Assembly (NCBI RefSeq): GCF_902167145.1 | Contig: NC_050097.1 | Coordinates: 145,105,982-145,169,981, forward strand | Direction of reading: 5' to 3' | Origin: Zea mays | Taxonomy: Eukaryota > Streptophyta > Magnoliopsida > Poales > Poaceae | DNA length: 64,000 bases | Shown here: positions 33,646 through 44,272 of the stretch, in pieces | How the letters are laid out: each line of letters opens with the position of its first letter | Numbering within the stretch: the stretch's first letter is position 1 | Notes under the pieces: generated by a model | What the model was told of the DNA's origin: nothing | What the model saw: the letters and a program-made list of their open reading frames with translations, nothing else | Database searches by the model: none | Translations under genes and position numbers: made by a program

Positions 33646-36600
33646 TTAGCAAAAGAAATTCCTAGAATCAAGAATATTAAGCTCATGCCTAAGTCTGGTA
33701 AAAGATTGTTCATCAAGTGGCTTGGTAAAGATATCGGCTAATTGATCTTTAGTGTTAATGTATGAAATCTCGATATCCCCCTTTTGTTGGTGATCCATAA
33801 GAAAATGATACCGAATGGCTATGTGTTTAGTGCGGCTGTGCTCGACGGGATTGTCGGCCATTTTGATTGCACTCTCATTATCACATAGCAGAGGGACTTT
33901 GGTTAATTTGTAACCGTAATCCTGCAGGGTTTGCCTCATCCAAAGCAATTGCGCGCAACAGTGGCCTGCGGCAATGTACTCGGCTTCGGCGGTAGAAAGA
34001 GCGACCGAATTTTGCTTCTTTGAAGCCCAAGACACCAAGGATCTTCCCAAGAACTGGCAAGTCCCCGATGTGCTCTTCCTATTAATCTTACACCCTGCCC
34101 AATCGGCATCCGAATAACCAATCAAATCAAATGTGGATCCCCGAGGGTACCAAAGCCCAAACTTAGGAGTGTAAGCCAAATATCTCAAGATTCGTTTTAC
34201 GGTCGTAAGGTGTGATTCCTTAGGGTCGGCTTGGAATCTTGCACACATGCAAACGGAAAGCATTATGTCCGGTCGAGATGCACATAAATAAAGCAATGAA
34301 CCGATCATCGACCGGTATACCTTTTGATCCACGGACTTACCTCCCGTGTCGAGATCGAGATGCCCATTTGTTCTCATGGGTGTCTTGATGGGCTTGGCAT
34401 CCTTCATCCCAAACTTACTTAGAATGTCTTGAGTATACTTCGTTTGGCTAATGAAGGTGCCCTCTTGGAGTTGCTTCACTTGGAATCCTAAGAAATACTT
34501 CAACTCCCCCATCATAGACATCTCGAATTTTTGTGTCATGATCCTACTAAACTCTTCACATGTAGACTTGTTAGTAGACCCAAATATAATATCATCAACA
34601 TAAATTTGGCATACAAACAAGTCATTTTCAAGAGTTTTAGTAAAGAGTGTAGGATCGGCTTTGCCGACTTTGAAGCCATTTGCAATAAGGAAATCTCTAA
34701 GGCATTCATACCATGCTCTTGGGGCTTGCTTGAGCCCATAAAGCGCCTTAGAGAGCCTATAAACATGATTTGGATACTCACTGTCTTCAAAGCCGGGAGG
34801 TTGCTCAACATAGACCTCCTCCTTGATTGGTCCATTGAGGAAGGCACTCTTCACGTCCATTTGATAAAGCTTAAAGCCATGGTAAGTAGCATAGGCCAAT
34901 AATATGCGAATTGACTCAAGCCTAGCTACGGGTGCATAGGTTTCACCAAAATCCAAACCTTCGACTTGTGAATACCCCTTGGCCACGAGTCGAGCTTTGT
35001 TCCTCGTCACCACACCATGCTCGTCTTGCTTGTTGCGGAAGACCCACTTGGTTCCTACAACATTTTGATTAGGACGTGGAACTAAATGCCATACCTCGTT
35101 CCTCGTGAAGTTGTTGAGCTCCTCTTGCATCGCCATCATTTTGAGGTGGCTCATCCTCTTGATCTTCTTGTTCAACATCTTGAGCCTCATCCTCAATTTG
35201 AGTTGGTGGAGATGCTAGCGTGGAGGAGGATGGTTGATCTTGTGCATGTGGAGGCTCTTCGAATTCCTTAGGACACACATCCCCAATGGACATGTTCCTT
35301 AGTGCTATGCATGGAGCCTGTTCTTCACTTATCTCATCAAGATCAACATGCTCTACTTGAGAGCCGTTAGTCTCATCAAACACAACGTCACAAGAAACTT
35401 CAACAAGTCCTGAGGACTTGTTAAAGACTCTATATGCCCTTGTGTTTGAGTCATATCCTAGTAAAAAGCCTTCTACAGTTTTAGGAGCAAATTTAGACTT
35501 TCTACCTCTTTTAACAAGAATAAAGCATTTGCTACCAAAAACTCTAAAATATGAAACATTGGGCTTTTTACCGGTTAGGAGTTCATAAGATGTCTTCTTG
35601 AGGATTCGGTGAAGATATAACCGGTTGATGGCGTAGCAGGCGGTGTTGACTGCCTCGGCCCAAAACCGATCCGGTGTCTTGTACTCATCAAGCATGGTTC
35701 TTGCCATGTCCAATAGAGTTCGATTCTTCCTCTCCACTACACCATTTTGTTGTGGAGTGTAGGGAGAAGAGAACTCATGCTTGATGCCCTCCTCCTCAAG
35801 AAAGCCTTCAATTTGAGAGTTCTTGAACTCCGTCCCATTGTCGCTTCTAATCTTCTTGATCCTTAAGCCGAACTCATTTTGAGCCCGTCTCAAGAATCCC
35901 TTTAAGATCTCTTGGGTATGAGATTTGTCCTGCAAAAAGAACACCCAAGTGAAGCGAGAATAATCATCCACAATAACTAGACAGTACTTACTCCCGCCGA
36001 TGCTTATGTAAGCGATCGGGCCGAATAAATCCATGTGTAGGAGCTCCAGTGGCCTGTCACTAGTCATGATGTTCTTGTGTGGATGATGAGTGCCAACTTG
36101 CTTCCCGGCTTGGCATGCGCTACAAATCCTGTCTTTCTCAAAATGAACATTTGTTAGTCCTAAAATGTGTTCTCCCTTTAGAAGCTTATGAAGATTCTTC
36201 ATTCCAACATGGGCTAGTCGGCGGTGCCAGAGCCAACCCAAGTTAGTCTTAGCAACCAAGCAAGTGTCGAGTTCAGCTCTATCAAAATCTACCAAGTATA
36301 GCTGACCCTCTAACACTCCCTTAAATGCTATTGAATCATCACTTCTTCTAAAGACAGTAACACCTACATCAGTAAATAGACAGTTGTAGCCCATTTGACA
36401 TAATTGGGATACGGAAAGCAAATTGTAATCTAATGAATCAACAAGAAAAACATTTGAAATGGAATGGTCAGGAGATATAGCAATTTTACCCAAGCCTTTG
36501 ACCAAACCTTGATTTCCATCCCCGAATGTGATTGCTCTTTGGGGATCTTGGTTTTTCTCATATGAGGAGAACATCCTTTTCTCCCCTGTCATGTGGTTTG

Positions 36601-36646
36601 TGCACCCGCTGTCGAGTATCCAACTTGAGCCCCCGGATGCATAAAC
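33646..36646 (-). pseudogene. pol: E3 pol with deletion and frameshift between integrase and RT
   Basis: Upstream frame (36646 down to 35069): protease WILDSGC, GAG-pre-integrase H-H-C-C (LWHRRLAH...CSACQAG), integrase D-D-E ([29 protein letters not shown]) and the linker. Downstream frame (35196 to 33646): RT with YVDD at 34591-34602, RNase H ([15 protein letters not shown]) and normal end at stop 33646-33648. The frames overlap near 35131-35140, where the text goes from the acidic linker straight to 'AMQEELNN'. In E1 this place holds about 60 more residues including GVTTRSR, so a deletion, not a multiple of three, has joined them. Apart from that all catalytic motifs are present. Confidence 0.93.
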
Positions 36647-36659
36647 CTACAAAACAATT

Positions 36660-39359
36660 TTAGTTCTTGATTTTAGGTACCCAAACGGTTTTGGGTCCTT
36701 TAGCATTAGAAACAAGAACTTTGGGTGCCCAAACACAAGTCTTTGAACCCTTGTGTTTGCCCCCAACAAACTTGGCAACTACTTTGCCGGATTTGCTAGT
36801 CAAAACATAGGATGCATCAAAAGTTTTAAATGAAATGCTATGTTCATTTGATGCATTTGGAGTTTTCTTTCTAGGCAACTTAGCACGGGTTGGTTGCCTA
36901 GAGCTAGATGTCTCACCCTTATACATAAAAGCATGATTTGGACCAGAGTGAGACTTCCTAGAATGAATTTTCCTAATCTTGCTCTCAGGATAACCGGCAG
37001 GGTACAAAATGTAACCCTCGTTATCCTGAGGCATGGGAGCCTTGCCCTTTACAAAGTTAGATAAGTTCTTTGGAGGGGCATTAAGTTTGACATTGTCTCC
37101 CCTTTGGAAGCCAATGCCATCCTTGATGCCAGGGCGTCTCCCATTATAAAGCATGCTACGAGCAAATTTAAATTTCTCATTTTCTAAGTTGTGCTCGGCA
37201 ATTTTAGCATCTAGTTTTGCTATATGATCATTTTGTTGTTTGATTAAAGCCATATGATCATGAATAGCATCAATATCAACATTTCTACATCTAGTACAAA
37301 TAGTGACATGCTCAATGGTAGATGTAGATGGTTTGCAAGAATTAAGTTCAACAATCTTAGCACGAAGTATATCATTTTTATCTCTAAGATCGGCAATGGT
37401 AATTTTGCAAACATCAAAATCTTTGGCCTTAGCACTCAAATTTTCATTCTCCAATCTAAGGCTAGCAAGAGAAATGTTTAATTCTTCAATCTTAGCAAGC
37501 AAATCATCATTATTATCTCTAGGATTGGGAATTAAAACATTACAAACATGAGAATCAACCTTAGCATTTAAACTAGCATTTTCATTTCTAAGGTTGTCAA
37601 TCATCTCACGGCAAGTGCTTAGCTCACTAGACAATTTTTCACATTTTTCAACTTGTAGAGCGTAAGCATTTTTAACCTTAACATGTTTCTTGTTTTCTTT
37701 AATTAGAAAATCCTCTTGGGAATCCAAAAGGTCATCCTTTTCATGAATAGCACTAATCATATCATTTAATTTTTCTTTTTGTTCCATGTTAAGATTGGCA
37801 AAAAGGGTAAGCAAGTTATCCTCCTCATCACTAGCATGGTCATCACTAGAGGATTCATATTTTGTGGAGGATTTAGAGTTAACCTTCTTCTTTTTGCCGT
37901 CCTTTGCCATGAGGCACTTGTGGCCGACGTTGGGGAAGAGGAGTCCCTTGGTGACGGCGATGTTGGCGGCGTCCTCGTCGTCGGAGGAGTCGCTTGAGCT
38001 TTCGTCGGAGTCCCACTCCCGACAAACATGGGCATCGCCGCCCTTCTTCTTGTAGTACCTCTTCTTCTCCTTTCTTCTCCCCTTCTTGTCGTCGCCCCTG
38101 TCACTATCACTTGATAATGGACATTTAGCAATAAAGTGACCGGGCTTACCACACTTGTAGCAAACCTTCTTGGAGCGGGACTTGTAGTCTTTCCCTCTCC
38201 TTTGCTTGAGGATTTGGCAAAAGCTTTTGATGATTAAAGCCATCTCCTCATTGTCGAGCTTGGAGGGGTTAATTGGTTGTCTACTTGGTGTAGACTCCTC
38301 CTTCTTCTCCTCCGTCGCCTTGAAGGCCACCGGTTGCGCCTCGGATGTGGAGGGTTCGTCAAGCTCGTTGATCTTCTTTGATCCTTTGATCATGCATTCA
38401 AAGCTCACAAAATTTCCGATAACTTCCTCGGGGGTCATTAGTGGATATCTAGGATTACCACGAATTAATTGAACTTGTGTGGGGTTAAGGAAAATAAGAG
38501 CTCTTAAAATAACCTTAACCACTTCGTGATCATCCCACTTCTTGCTCCCGAGGTTGCGCACTTGGTTCACCAAGGTCTTGAGCCGGTTGTACATATCTTG
38601 TGGCTCCTCCCCTGGGCGAAGACGAAAGCGACCGAGCTCCCCCTCGATCGTCTCCCGCTTGGTGATCTTGGTGAGTTCATCACCCTCGTGCGCGGTCTTG
38701 AGTAGGTCCCAAATTTCTTTTGCGCTTTTCAACCCTTTCACCTTGTTATATTCCTCCTTGCTTAGAGAAGCAAGGAGTATGGTTGTAGCTTGAGAGTTGA
38801 AGTGCTCGATTTGGGCCACTTCATCCGTATCATAGTCTTCATCCCCTACGGATGGTACCTGTACACCAAACTCAACAACATCCCATATACTTTTGTGGAG
38901 TGAGGTTAGATGAAATCGCATTAAATCACTCCACATTGCATAATCTTCACCATTAAAAGTTGGTGGTTTGCCTAATGGGACGGAAAGCAAAGGTGTATGT
39001 TTAGGAATGCGGGGGTAGCGTAGGGGGATCTTACTATACTTCTTACGCTCTTGATGCTTAGAAGTGACGGACGGTGCATCGGAGTCGGAGGTGGATGTTG
39101 ATGAAGTGTCGGTCTCGTAGTAGACCACCTTCCTCATCCTCTTGTGCTTGTCGCCTTTCCGATGCGACTTGTGGGATGAAGATTTTTCTTTCTTCTCCTT
39201 GTGGTGTGAGGAAGAAGATCTTTTCTCCTTCCGTTTGGAGGAGTTCTTCTTCTTCTCCTTCCTCTTGGTGCGGGACTCTTCCGATGAAGTGCTCCCTTGG
39301 CTCGTAGTGGGCTTGTCGCCGGTCTCCATCTCCCTCTTGGTGTGATCTCCCGACATCAC
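36660..39359 (-). CDS. gag: E3 Gag, intact (899 codons)
   Basis: Capsid and nucleocapsid protein. Starts at 39359 (a second Met follows at once; 39356 matches the start of the E5 gag) and ends 36660. Seen: Lys/Ser-rich basic N-terminus, UBN2-type Gag domain (about residues 110-330, e.g. PLGKPPTFNGEDYAMW), zinc knuckle CYKCGKPGHFIAKC near 400-413, an acidic Ser/Asp block, long coiled-coil region (about 520-720) and the conserved end with VWVPKIKN. No stop or frameshift. The stop is followed after a few bases by a splice-acceptor-like TTTTGTAG, then pol in another frame. Confidence 0.95.
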   Translation of the reverse strand: MMSGDHTKREMETGDKPTTSQGSTSSEESRTKRKEKKKNSSKRKEKRSSSSHHKEKKEKSSSHKSHRKGDKHKRMRKVVYYETDTSSTSTSDSDAPSVTSKHQERKKYSKIPLRYPRIPKHTPLLSVPLGKPPTFNGEDYAMWSDLMRFHLTSLHKSIWDVVEFGVQVPSVGDEDYDTDEVAQIEHFNSQATTILLASLSKEEYNKVKGLKSAKEIWDLLKTAHEGDELTKITKRETIEGELGRFRLRPGEEPQDMYNRLKTLVNQVRNLGSKKWDDHEVVKVILRALIFLNPTQVQLIRGNPRYPLMTPEEVIGNFVSFECMIKGSKKINELDEPSTSEAQPVAFKATEEKKEESTPSRQPINPSKLDNEEMALIIKSFCQILKQRRGKDYKSRSKKVCYKCGKPGHFIAKCPLSSDSDRGDDKKGRRKEKKRYYKKKGGDAHVCREWDSDESSSDSSDDEDAANIAVTKGLLFPNVGHKCLMAKDGKKKKVNSKSSTKYESSSDDHASDEEDNLLTLFANLNMEQKEKLNDMISAIHEKDDLLDSQEDFLIKENKKHVKVKNAYALQVEKCEKLSSELSTCREMIDNLRNENASLNAKVDSHVCNVLIPNPRDNNDDLLAKIEELNISLASLRLENENLSAKAKDFDVCKITIADLRDKNDILRAKIVELNSCKPSTSTIEHVTICTRCRNVDIDAIHDHMALIKQQNDHIAKLDAKIAEHNLENEKFKFARSMLYNGRRPGIKDGIGFQRGDNVKLNAPPKNLSNFVKGKAPMPQDNEGYILYPAGYPESKIRKIHSRKSHSGPNHAFMYKGETSSSRQPTRAKLPRKKTPNASNEHSISFKTFDASYVLTSKSGKVVAKFVGGKHKGSKTCVWAPKVLVSNAKGPKTVWVPKIKN

Positions 39360-39390
39360 TTCGAGCGGTTAGGCTCTAATGAAGCACCGG

Positions 39391-39404
39391 GTTCTGATAC
39401 CAAT
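39391..39404 (-). other. E3 primer binding site
   Basis: Minus-strand ATTGGTATCAGAAC directly after the 5' LTR, complementary to initiator tRNA-Met except for the base before the last. Confidence 0.88.
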
Positions 39405-39969
39405 TGAAAGTCGCCTAGAGGGGGTGAATAGGGCGAAACTGAAATTCTCAAAAATAATCACAACTACAAGCCGGGGTTAGCGTTAGAAATGTAATAGAGT
39501 CCGCAAGAGAGGGTGCAAAACAAATCGCAAGCGAATAATGAAGTGAGACAAGCGGATTTGTTTTACCGAGGTTCGGTTCTCTCAAACCTACTCCCCGTTG
39601 AGGAGGCCACAAAGGCCGGGTCTCTTTCAACCCTTCCCTCTCTCAAACGGTCCCTCGGACCGAGTGAGCTTTCTCTTCTCAAATCAACCGGGAGCAAAAC
39701 CTCCCCGCAAGGACCACCACACAATTGGTGTCTCTTGCCTTGGTTACAAGTGAGTATTGATCACAAGAAAGAATGAAAGAAAGAGAGAAAGCAATCCAAG
39801 CGCAAGAGCTCAAATGAACACGGCAAATCACTCTCACTAGTCACTTAGGCTTTGTATGGAATTGGAGAGGATTTGATCTCTTTGGGTGTGTCTAGAATTG
39901 AATGCCTAGCTCTTGTAAGTGGTTGAGAAGTGGAAAACTTGGATACAATGAATGGTGGGGTGGTTGGGG

Positions 39970-39977
39970 TATTTATA
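39970..39977 (-). promoter_or_regulatory. TATA box of E3 5' LTR
   Basis: Minus-strand TATAAATA in an intact U3/R context; this is the promoter that would transcribe the element. Confidence 0.82.
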
Positions 39978-40027
39978 GCCCCAACCACCAAACTTGACCG
40001 TTGGTGGAAGCTGTCTGTTCGATGGCA

Positions 40028-40516
40028 CACCGGACAGTCCGGTGCACACCGGACAGTCCGGTGCCCCCTGCCACGTCATTACTGCCGTTGGATTCTGACC
40101 GTTGGAGCTCTGACTCTGGGCCCGCCTTGATGTCCGGTGGCGCACCGGACATGCACTGTTCACTGTCCGGTGCGCCAGCATGGGCGTGCCTGACCTCTGC
40201 GCGCGCTGGCGCGCAATAAATGCGCTGCAGGTAGCCGTTGGCGCCTGAAGTAGCCGTTGCTCCGCAGATGCACCGGACAGTCCGGTGCACACCGGACAGT
40301 CCGGTGAATTATAGCGGAGCGGCTGGAGTGAAAACCCGAGGCTGGCGAGTTCCTGAGGACGACCTCCCTTGGAGCACCGGACACTGTCCGGTGTACACCG
40401 GACAGTCCGGTGAATTTTAGCGGAGTCGCCTCTGGAAATTCCCGAAGGTGACGAGTTTGAGTCTGAGTCCCCTTGGTGCACCGGACATGTCCGGTGGCAC
40501 ACCGGACAGTCCGGTG
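40028..40516 (-). promoter_or_regulatory. U3 palindrome array of E3 5' LTR
   Basis: Same modules as in 32145-32633; includes TCCAACGGTCA at 40096-40106 (minus strand). Confidence 0.75.
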
Positions 40517-40719
40517 CGCCAGACCAGGGGTGCCTTCGGTTGCCCCTTGCTCCTTTGTTGAATCCAAAACTTGGTCTTTTTATTTGCTGAGTGTGAACCT
40601 TTTGCACCTGTATAACTTATACACTAAAGCAAACTAGTTAGTCCAAAGATTTGTGTTGGGCAATTCAACCACCAAAATTATTTAGGAACTAGGTATAAGC
40701 CTAATTCCCTTTCACCTAA

Positions 40720-40730
40720 CCCCATTGCCT
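40720..40730. repeat. 29-bp direct repeat, copy 2 (right part)
   Basis: CCCCATTGCCT completes the copy begun at 31502-31519 before E3 inserted. It abuts the Ale-like pol fragment. Confidence 0.8.
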
Positions 40731-41660
40731 CTGGCACGCCGTTGGCCACAGCATGGTACTCGGCCTCCGCGCTAGAGCGGGAGACGACAGGCTGCTGCTT
40801 GGTGGCCCAGGAGACGAGGTTGGCGCCCAAGAACAAGGCATAACCGAAAGTGGACCAGCGCATGTCAGGACAACTAGTCTAGTCAGCGTTGGTTTAGACC
40901 ACGAGCTCCAATGTTGGGGAGGGTCGGAGTTGAGGGAGCCGTGAAGGTAGCGTAGAATCCACTTGAGAGCGGTGAGATGGGGCTCCCACGGGGTGTGCAT
41001 ATGCAGGCACACATGCTGGACGGTGTAGGCGATGTCAGGCCTGGAGAAGGTTAGGTACTAGAGGGCATCGATCAGGCTCTAGTAGGCCGTAGCGTCGATG
41101 ACTGGGGGCCATCGTCCGTAGAGAGCTTCTCCTGAGTGTCAACAGGTGTGGAGCAGGGCTTGCAGTCGGACATGCCTGCCCACTCCAGGATGTCGATGGT
41201 ATACTAGCACTGGTGGAGGAAGAGACCCTAAGGCTGGCGCTCGGCGGTGATGCCAAGGAAGTGGTGGAGGGGCCCCAAGTCCTTCATCGCGCACTCCCGC
41301 TGAAGGGCGACAAGGTCAAGACAACGATACCCCTTGTGGTTAGGGGAGTAACCGAGGAAGAGGCAGCGAGTGGAGCGAGGAGATAGCTTATGGGGAGTGG
41401 TTGTGGAAGTGTTGGGATAGCAGGCACAGCCAAACACGCGAAGGTGGTCGTAGGAGGAGCCGTGCCATATAGGACAAAGTGGGGAGTGGGGTGGCTCACT
41501 GCCTTCAAGGGGAGGCAGTTGAGGAGATGTGTGGCAGTGTGCAGGGCCTCTACCCAGTAGCTGGTAGGGAGAGACGCCTGAAAGAGAAGGCAGCGGATCA
41601 TGTTGGCGGTGGTGCGAATAATGCGTTCGGCCGAGCCGTTCTGGAGAGGTGCGAATAATA
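40731..41660 (-). pseudogene. Ale-like Copia pol fragment without RT core
   Basis: Minus strand, several frames and stops. In sense order: integrase end (LQNGSAERIIRTTANMIRC, FQASLPTSYW), a segment VFGCACYP-like to CLFLGYSPNHKGYRC, then abruptly MKDLGPLHHFLGI from late RT, and RNase H pieces (SRSSAEAEYHAVANGV). The RT catalytic part with YVDD is missing, so there is an internal deletion near 41290. Motif wording (SRSSAEAEY, YSPNHKGYRC) differs from the Sireviruses around it and fits the Ale/Hopscotch side of Copia. Both ends are junctions with unrelated Sirevirus DNA. Confidence 0.82.
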
Positions 41661-42795
41661 CGGAGTGCGGAAGAGAGTTCTTGTTCCTATGAGTTGCTCA
41701 ATCAATGCGGATAACTTTGGGAGCTAACTCAAAAGGATTGTGAGCAAGAGAACATTTAGAGAGAGAGGAGAGGGAAGAAACAAATCGAATGGTGATGATC
41801 AACACAAACAAACATGGTGATTTGTTTTCCGAGGTTCGGTTCCAATGAACCTACTCCCTGTTGAGGAGGTCACGAAGGCTGGGTATTTTTCAACCCTTTC
41901 CCTCTCTCAATCGGTCATCTAGACCGGTTGAGTGCTTCTTCTTAATCTAAAGGGTGACAAAGACACCGCAAGGATCACCACACACTTAGGTCTTAGAGAG
42001 TTTATAAAGAGATGAAGAAACACAACGAAGCAACAAGAGCAACAAATCAAACACAAATCACTCTCTCTTAAGTCACTAATCAATATTGATCACTTGTCTT
42101 AATTTTGGACTTGGAGAGGATTAGAGGCATTGAATGTGTCTTGGAATGAATTCTTTGCTCTTGTATTGAATGTGGAGTGTGGAAGGCTTGGATGCTTTGA
42201 ATGGTGGTGGTTGGGGGTATTTATAGTCCCAACCACAATTCTAGTCGTTGGTTGTAGCTTTCTATCGATGGGTGCACTGGACAGTCCGGTTCGCACCGGA
42301 CACGACACTATTCAGTGTCCGGTGCCTACCACGTCAGTCGCCCGTTGGAATCGACCGTTGGATTCATCTGCCCTTATGGCGCACCGGACAGTCCGGTGCA
42401 ACCTAACGTCGCTGACTATTTCTGAACTTCTGACTGTTTCTGACGGTGGCAGTCGCGATGGCAGTCGACTATTGGAGAAGATGACCGTTGGCTGAGGGCT
42501 CACCGGATAGTTCAGTGAATTTTAGCCGAGGAGCGCTCTGTTTTCCCGAGAGCAGCCTGTTCGTCGGGTGCGCCAGCCTGGGCACCGGACAGTCCGGTGC
42601 ACCGCAGGCTGGTGTAAGTCTTATTCGCCCCATACTTATAGAATTGGCCCATGGGTCATTTTTCTTATATGTGTATATGAACTTTATGCACCTAAGAAAA
42701 GATCAACTAAGCAAACTAGTTAGTTCATAAGGTTTGTCATGGTCGTCAAACACCAAAATCGATTATAGGAAATGGTTGATGACATTTCCCTTTCA
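41661..42795 (-). repeat. E7 3' LTR (left edge uncertain)
   Basis: Ends CCCTTTCA at 42795 next to a polypurine tract. TATA box on the minus strand at 42218-42225. Contains diverged palindromes (around 42270-42330, 42384-42400, 42582-42602) and AACGG motifs. The expected terminal TGAAAGTCGCC is absent, so the left end is eroded or cut. Confidence 0.8.
42218..42225 (-). promoter_or_regulatory. TATA box of E7 LTR
   Basis: Minus-strand TATAAATA in 'gggactataaatacccc'. Confidence 0.7.
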
Positions 42796-43544
42796 ATCTC
42801 CCCCTTTTTGGTGATTGATGCCAGCACAAACCAAAGCAAATAGAAATTATAGAAATATAGCTAGTTTGCATTTTGTCAGATGTGCATAAGTTACTTTGAA
42901 ATGAAACCAGTTCTAAGTATATGTGAATGTTTTGATATAGTTAACATTTTGGACCACATTTGACCACTTAGCTTGTTTTTGCAAATCTTTTGGAAAAGCC
43001 TTTTCAAATTCTTTTGCAATTAGCCAATGTTATAAGAATATGATTTCTAAAGGCATTTTCAAGTTTTGAAAGATTCTCCCCCTTTTTCAAATGCTTTTCC
43101 TTTGGCTAAATAAAAGCTCCCCCTGGAAAGGTTCTCCCCTTAGATGTCAAGAGGGTTTTTGTTTAAAGAAAAGTATTTAGAAAACAGGGTGGTGGTGCGG
43201 TCCTTTTGCTTTGGCCTATTAATTTCTCCCCCTTTGGCATTAAGCGCCAAAAATAGAGAAATCGAGAGGTCTTTATCAAGAAAGGTATGAAGTAAATTCA
43301 TGAGTAGGGCAAAGGATACTGACGAATTATGGAGCGGAAGCCTTGTCTTTGCCTACAACTTCATTTCCCTTTCAATTCAAGACTAATCATAGAAATATTC
43401 TTGGAAGCACATTAGTATTAGCTTTGGCACAAGAAGAATAAGAAATATGCATTTGTACCAAATGAAAGAGATATGGCATGATCAAAGGTATAAAATGAGC
43501 AATGTGTGCAAGATTTCAATCAATGTTCTGAGAATCTAAGACAT
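42796..43544 (-). other. E7 3' UTR, no gene
   Basis: Begins on the minus strand with the polypurine tract AAAAAGGGGGAGAT; more such tracts near 43076, 43110, 43130 and 43227. Confidence 0.78.
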
Positions 43545-43696
43545 TTAGTTATTCCTAAGCTTGCTAAAAGTCTTTTCATCTAGAGGCTTGGTGAAGATAT
43601 CGACTAACTGGTTGTGGATGCTAACATAAGCAATTTTTATATCCCCCTTTTGTTGGTGATCTCTCAGAAAGTGATACCGAATGTCTATGTGCTTTG
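43545..43696 (-). pseudogene. pol: E7 pol, last 50 codons (RNase H tail)
   Basis: Minus-strand reading gives [18 protein letters not shown], then [19 protein letters not shown] and a stop at 43545-43547. It matches the Pol end of E1 and E3. Cut at 43696 by E5. Confidence 0.9.
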
Positions 43697-44272
43697 TGAA
43701 AGTCGCCTAGAGGGGGGGGGGGGTGAATAGGCAAATCTGAAATTTATAAAGTTTAAGCACAACTACAAGCCGGGGTTAGCGTTAGAAATATAATCAAGTC
43801 CAAAAGAGAGGGCAAAAACAAATCACAAGCGAATAAGAGCGGATGACACATTGATTTGTTTTACCGAGGTTCGGTTCTTGCAAACCTACTCCCCGTTGAG
43901 GTGGTCACAAAGACCGGGTCTCTTTCAACCCTTTCCCTCTCTCAAATGATCACTTAGACCGAGTGAGCTTCCTTCCTTGATTTCCCGGGTCACTTAGACC
44001 CCGCAAGGACCACCACACAATTGGTGTCTCTTGCTTTGCTTACAAGGGTTTGAGAGTAAGAATGAGAGAAAGAAGAAAGCCAACCAAGCTACAAGAACAA
44101 CAAAAGGAAACAATTCGATCTTCTCACAAGTCCTAAAAACTAGAGTGGAATTGTGGACTTGATTTGATCGGTGGCTTTGATTTGTGTCTTGGAGTGTTGT
44201 GTATTGCTCTTGTATTGAATGAGGAGTAGTGAATGCTTGGGTTCCTTGAAGAGTGGTGGTTGGGGGTATTTA
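43697..44272 (-). repeat. E5 3' LTR, R/U5 side
   Basis: Starts TGAAAGTCGCCTAGAGG on the plus strand and aligns with 62395-62962. It contains a run of 13 G. Bases 44268-44272 (ATTTA) are the E4 target duplication and belong to the TATA box. Confidence 0.9.

Larger units (their letters stand above)
31520..40714 (-). mobile_element. E3: complete, very young Ji-like Sirevirus (Ty1/Copia)
   Basis: Minus strand. LTRs at 31520-32831 and 39405-40714 differ by only about three substitutions and a 2-base G-run difference in 1.31 kb (about 0.1 million years at the grass rate, inference). Perfect target duplication CCTAA (31515-31519, 40715-40719). It has PBS, complete gag, pol and polypurine tracts. 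Pol lacks a segment between integrase and RT and is frameshifted there, so the copy cannot make a normal Pol despite its youth. Confidence 0.96.
39405..40714 (-). repeat. E3 5' LTR (1310 bp)
   Basis: Nearly identical to 31520-32831. Palindrome array 40028-40516, MSA-like motif 40096-40106, TATA box 39970-39977 on the minus strand. Followed by the duplicated CCTAA. Confidence 0.96.
41661..43696 (-). mobile_element. E7: Sirevirus 3' end (LTR, 3' UTR, pol tail)
   Basis: Minus strand. LTR, polypurine tract, 3' UTR and the last 50 codons of pol, cut off by the insertion of E5 at 43697. The left LTR edge is not sharp and I place it between 41655 and 41700. The rest of the element should lie beyond the right end of the window. 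Confidence 0.82.
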
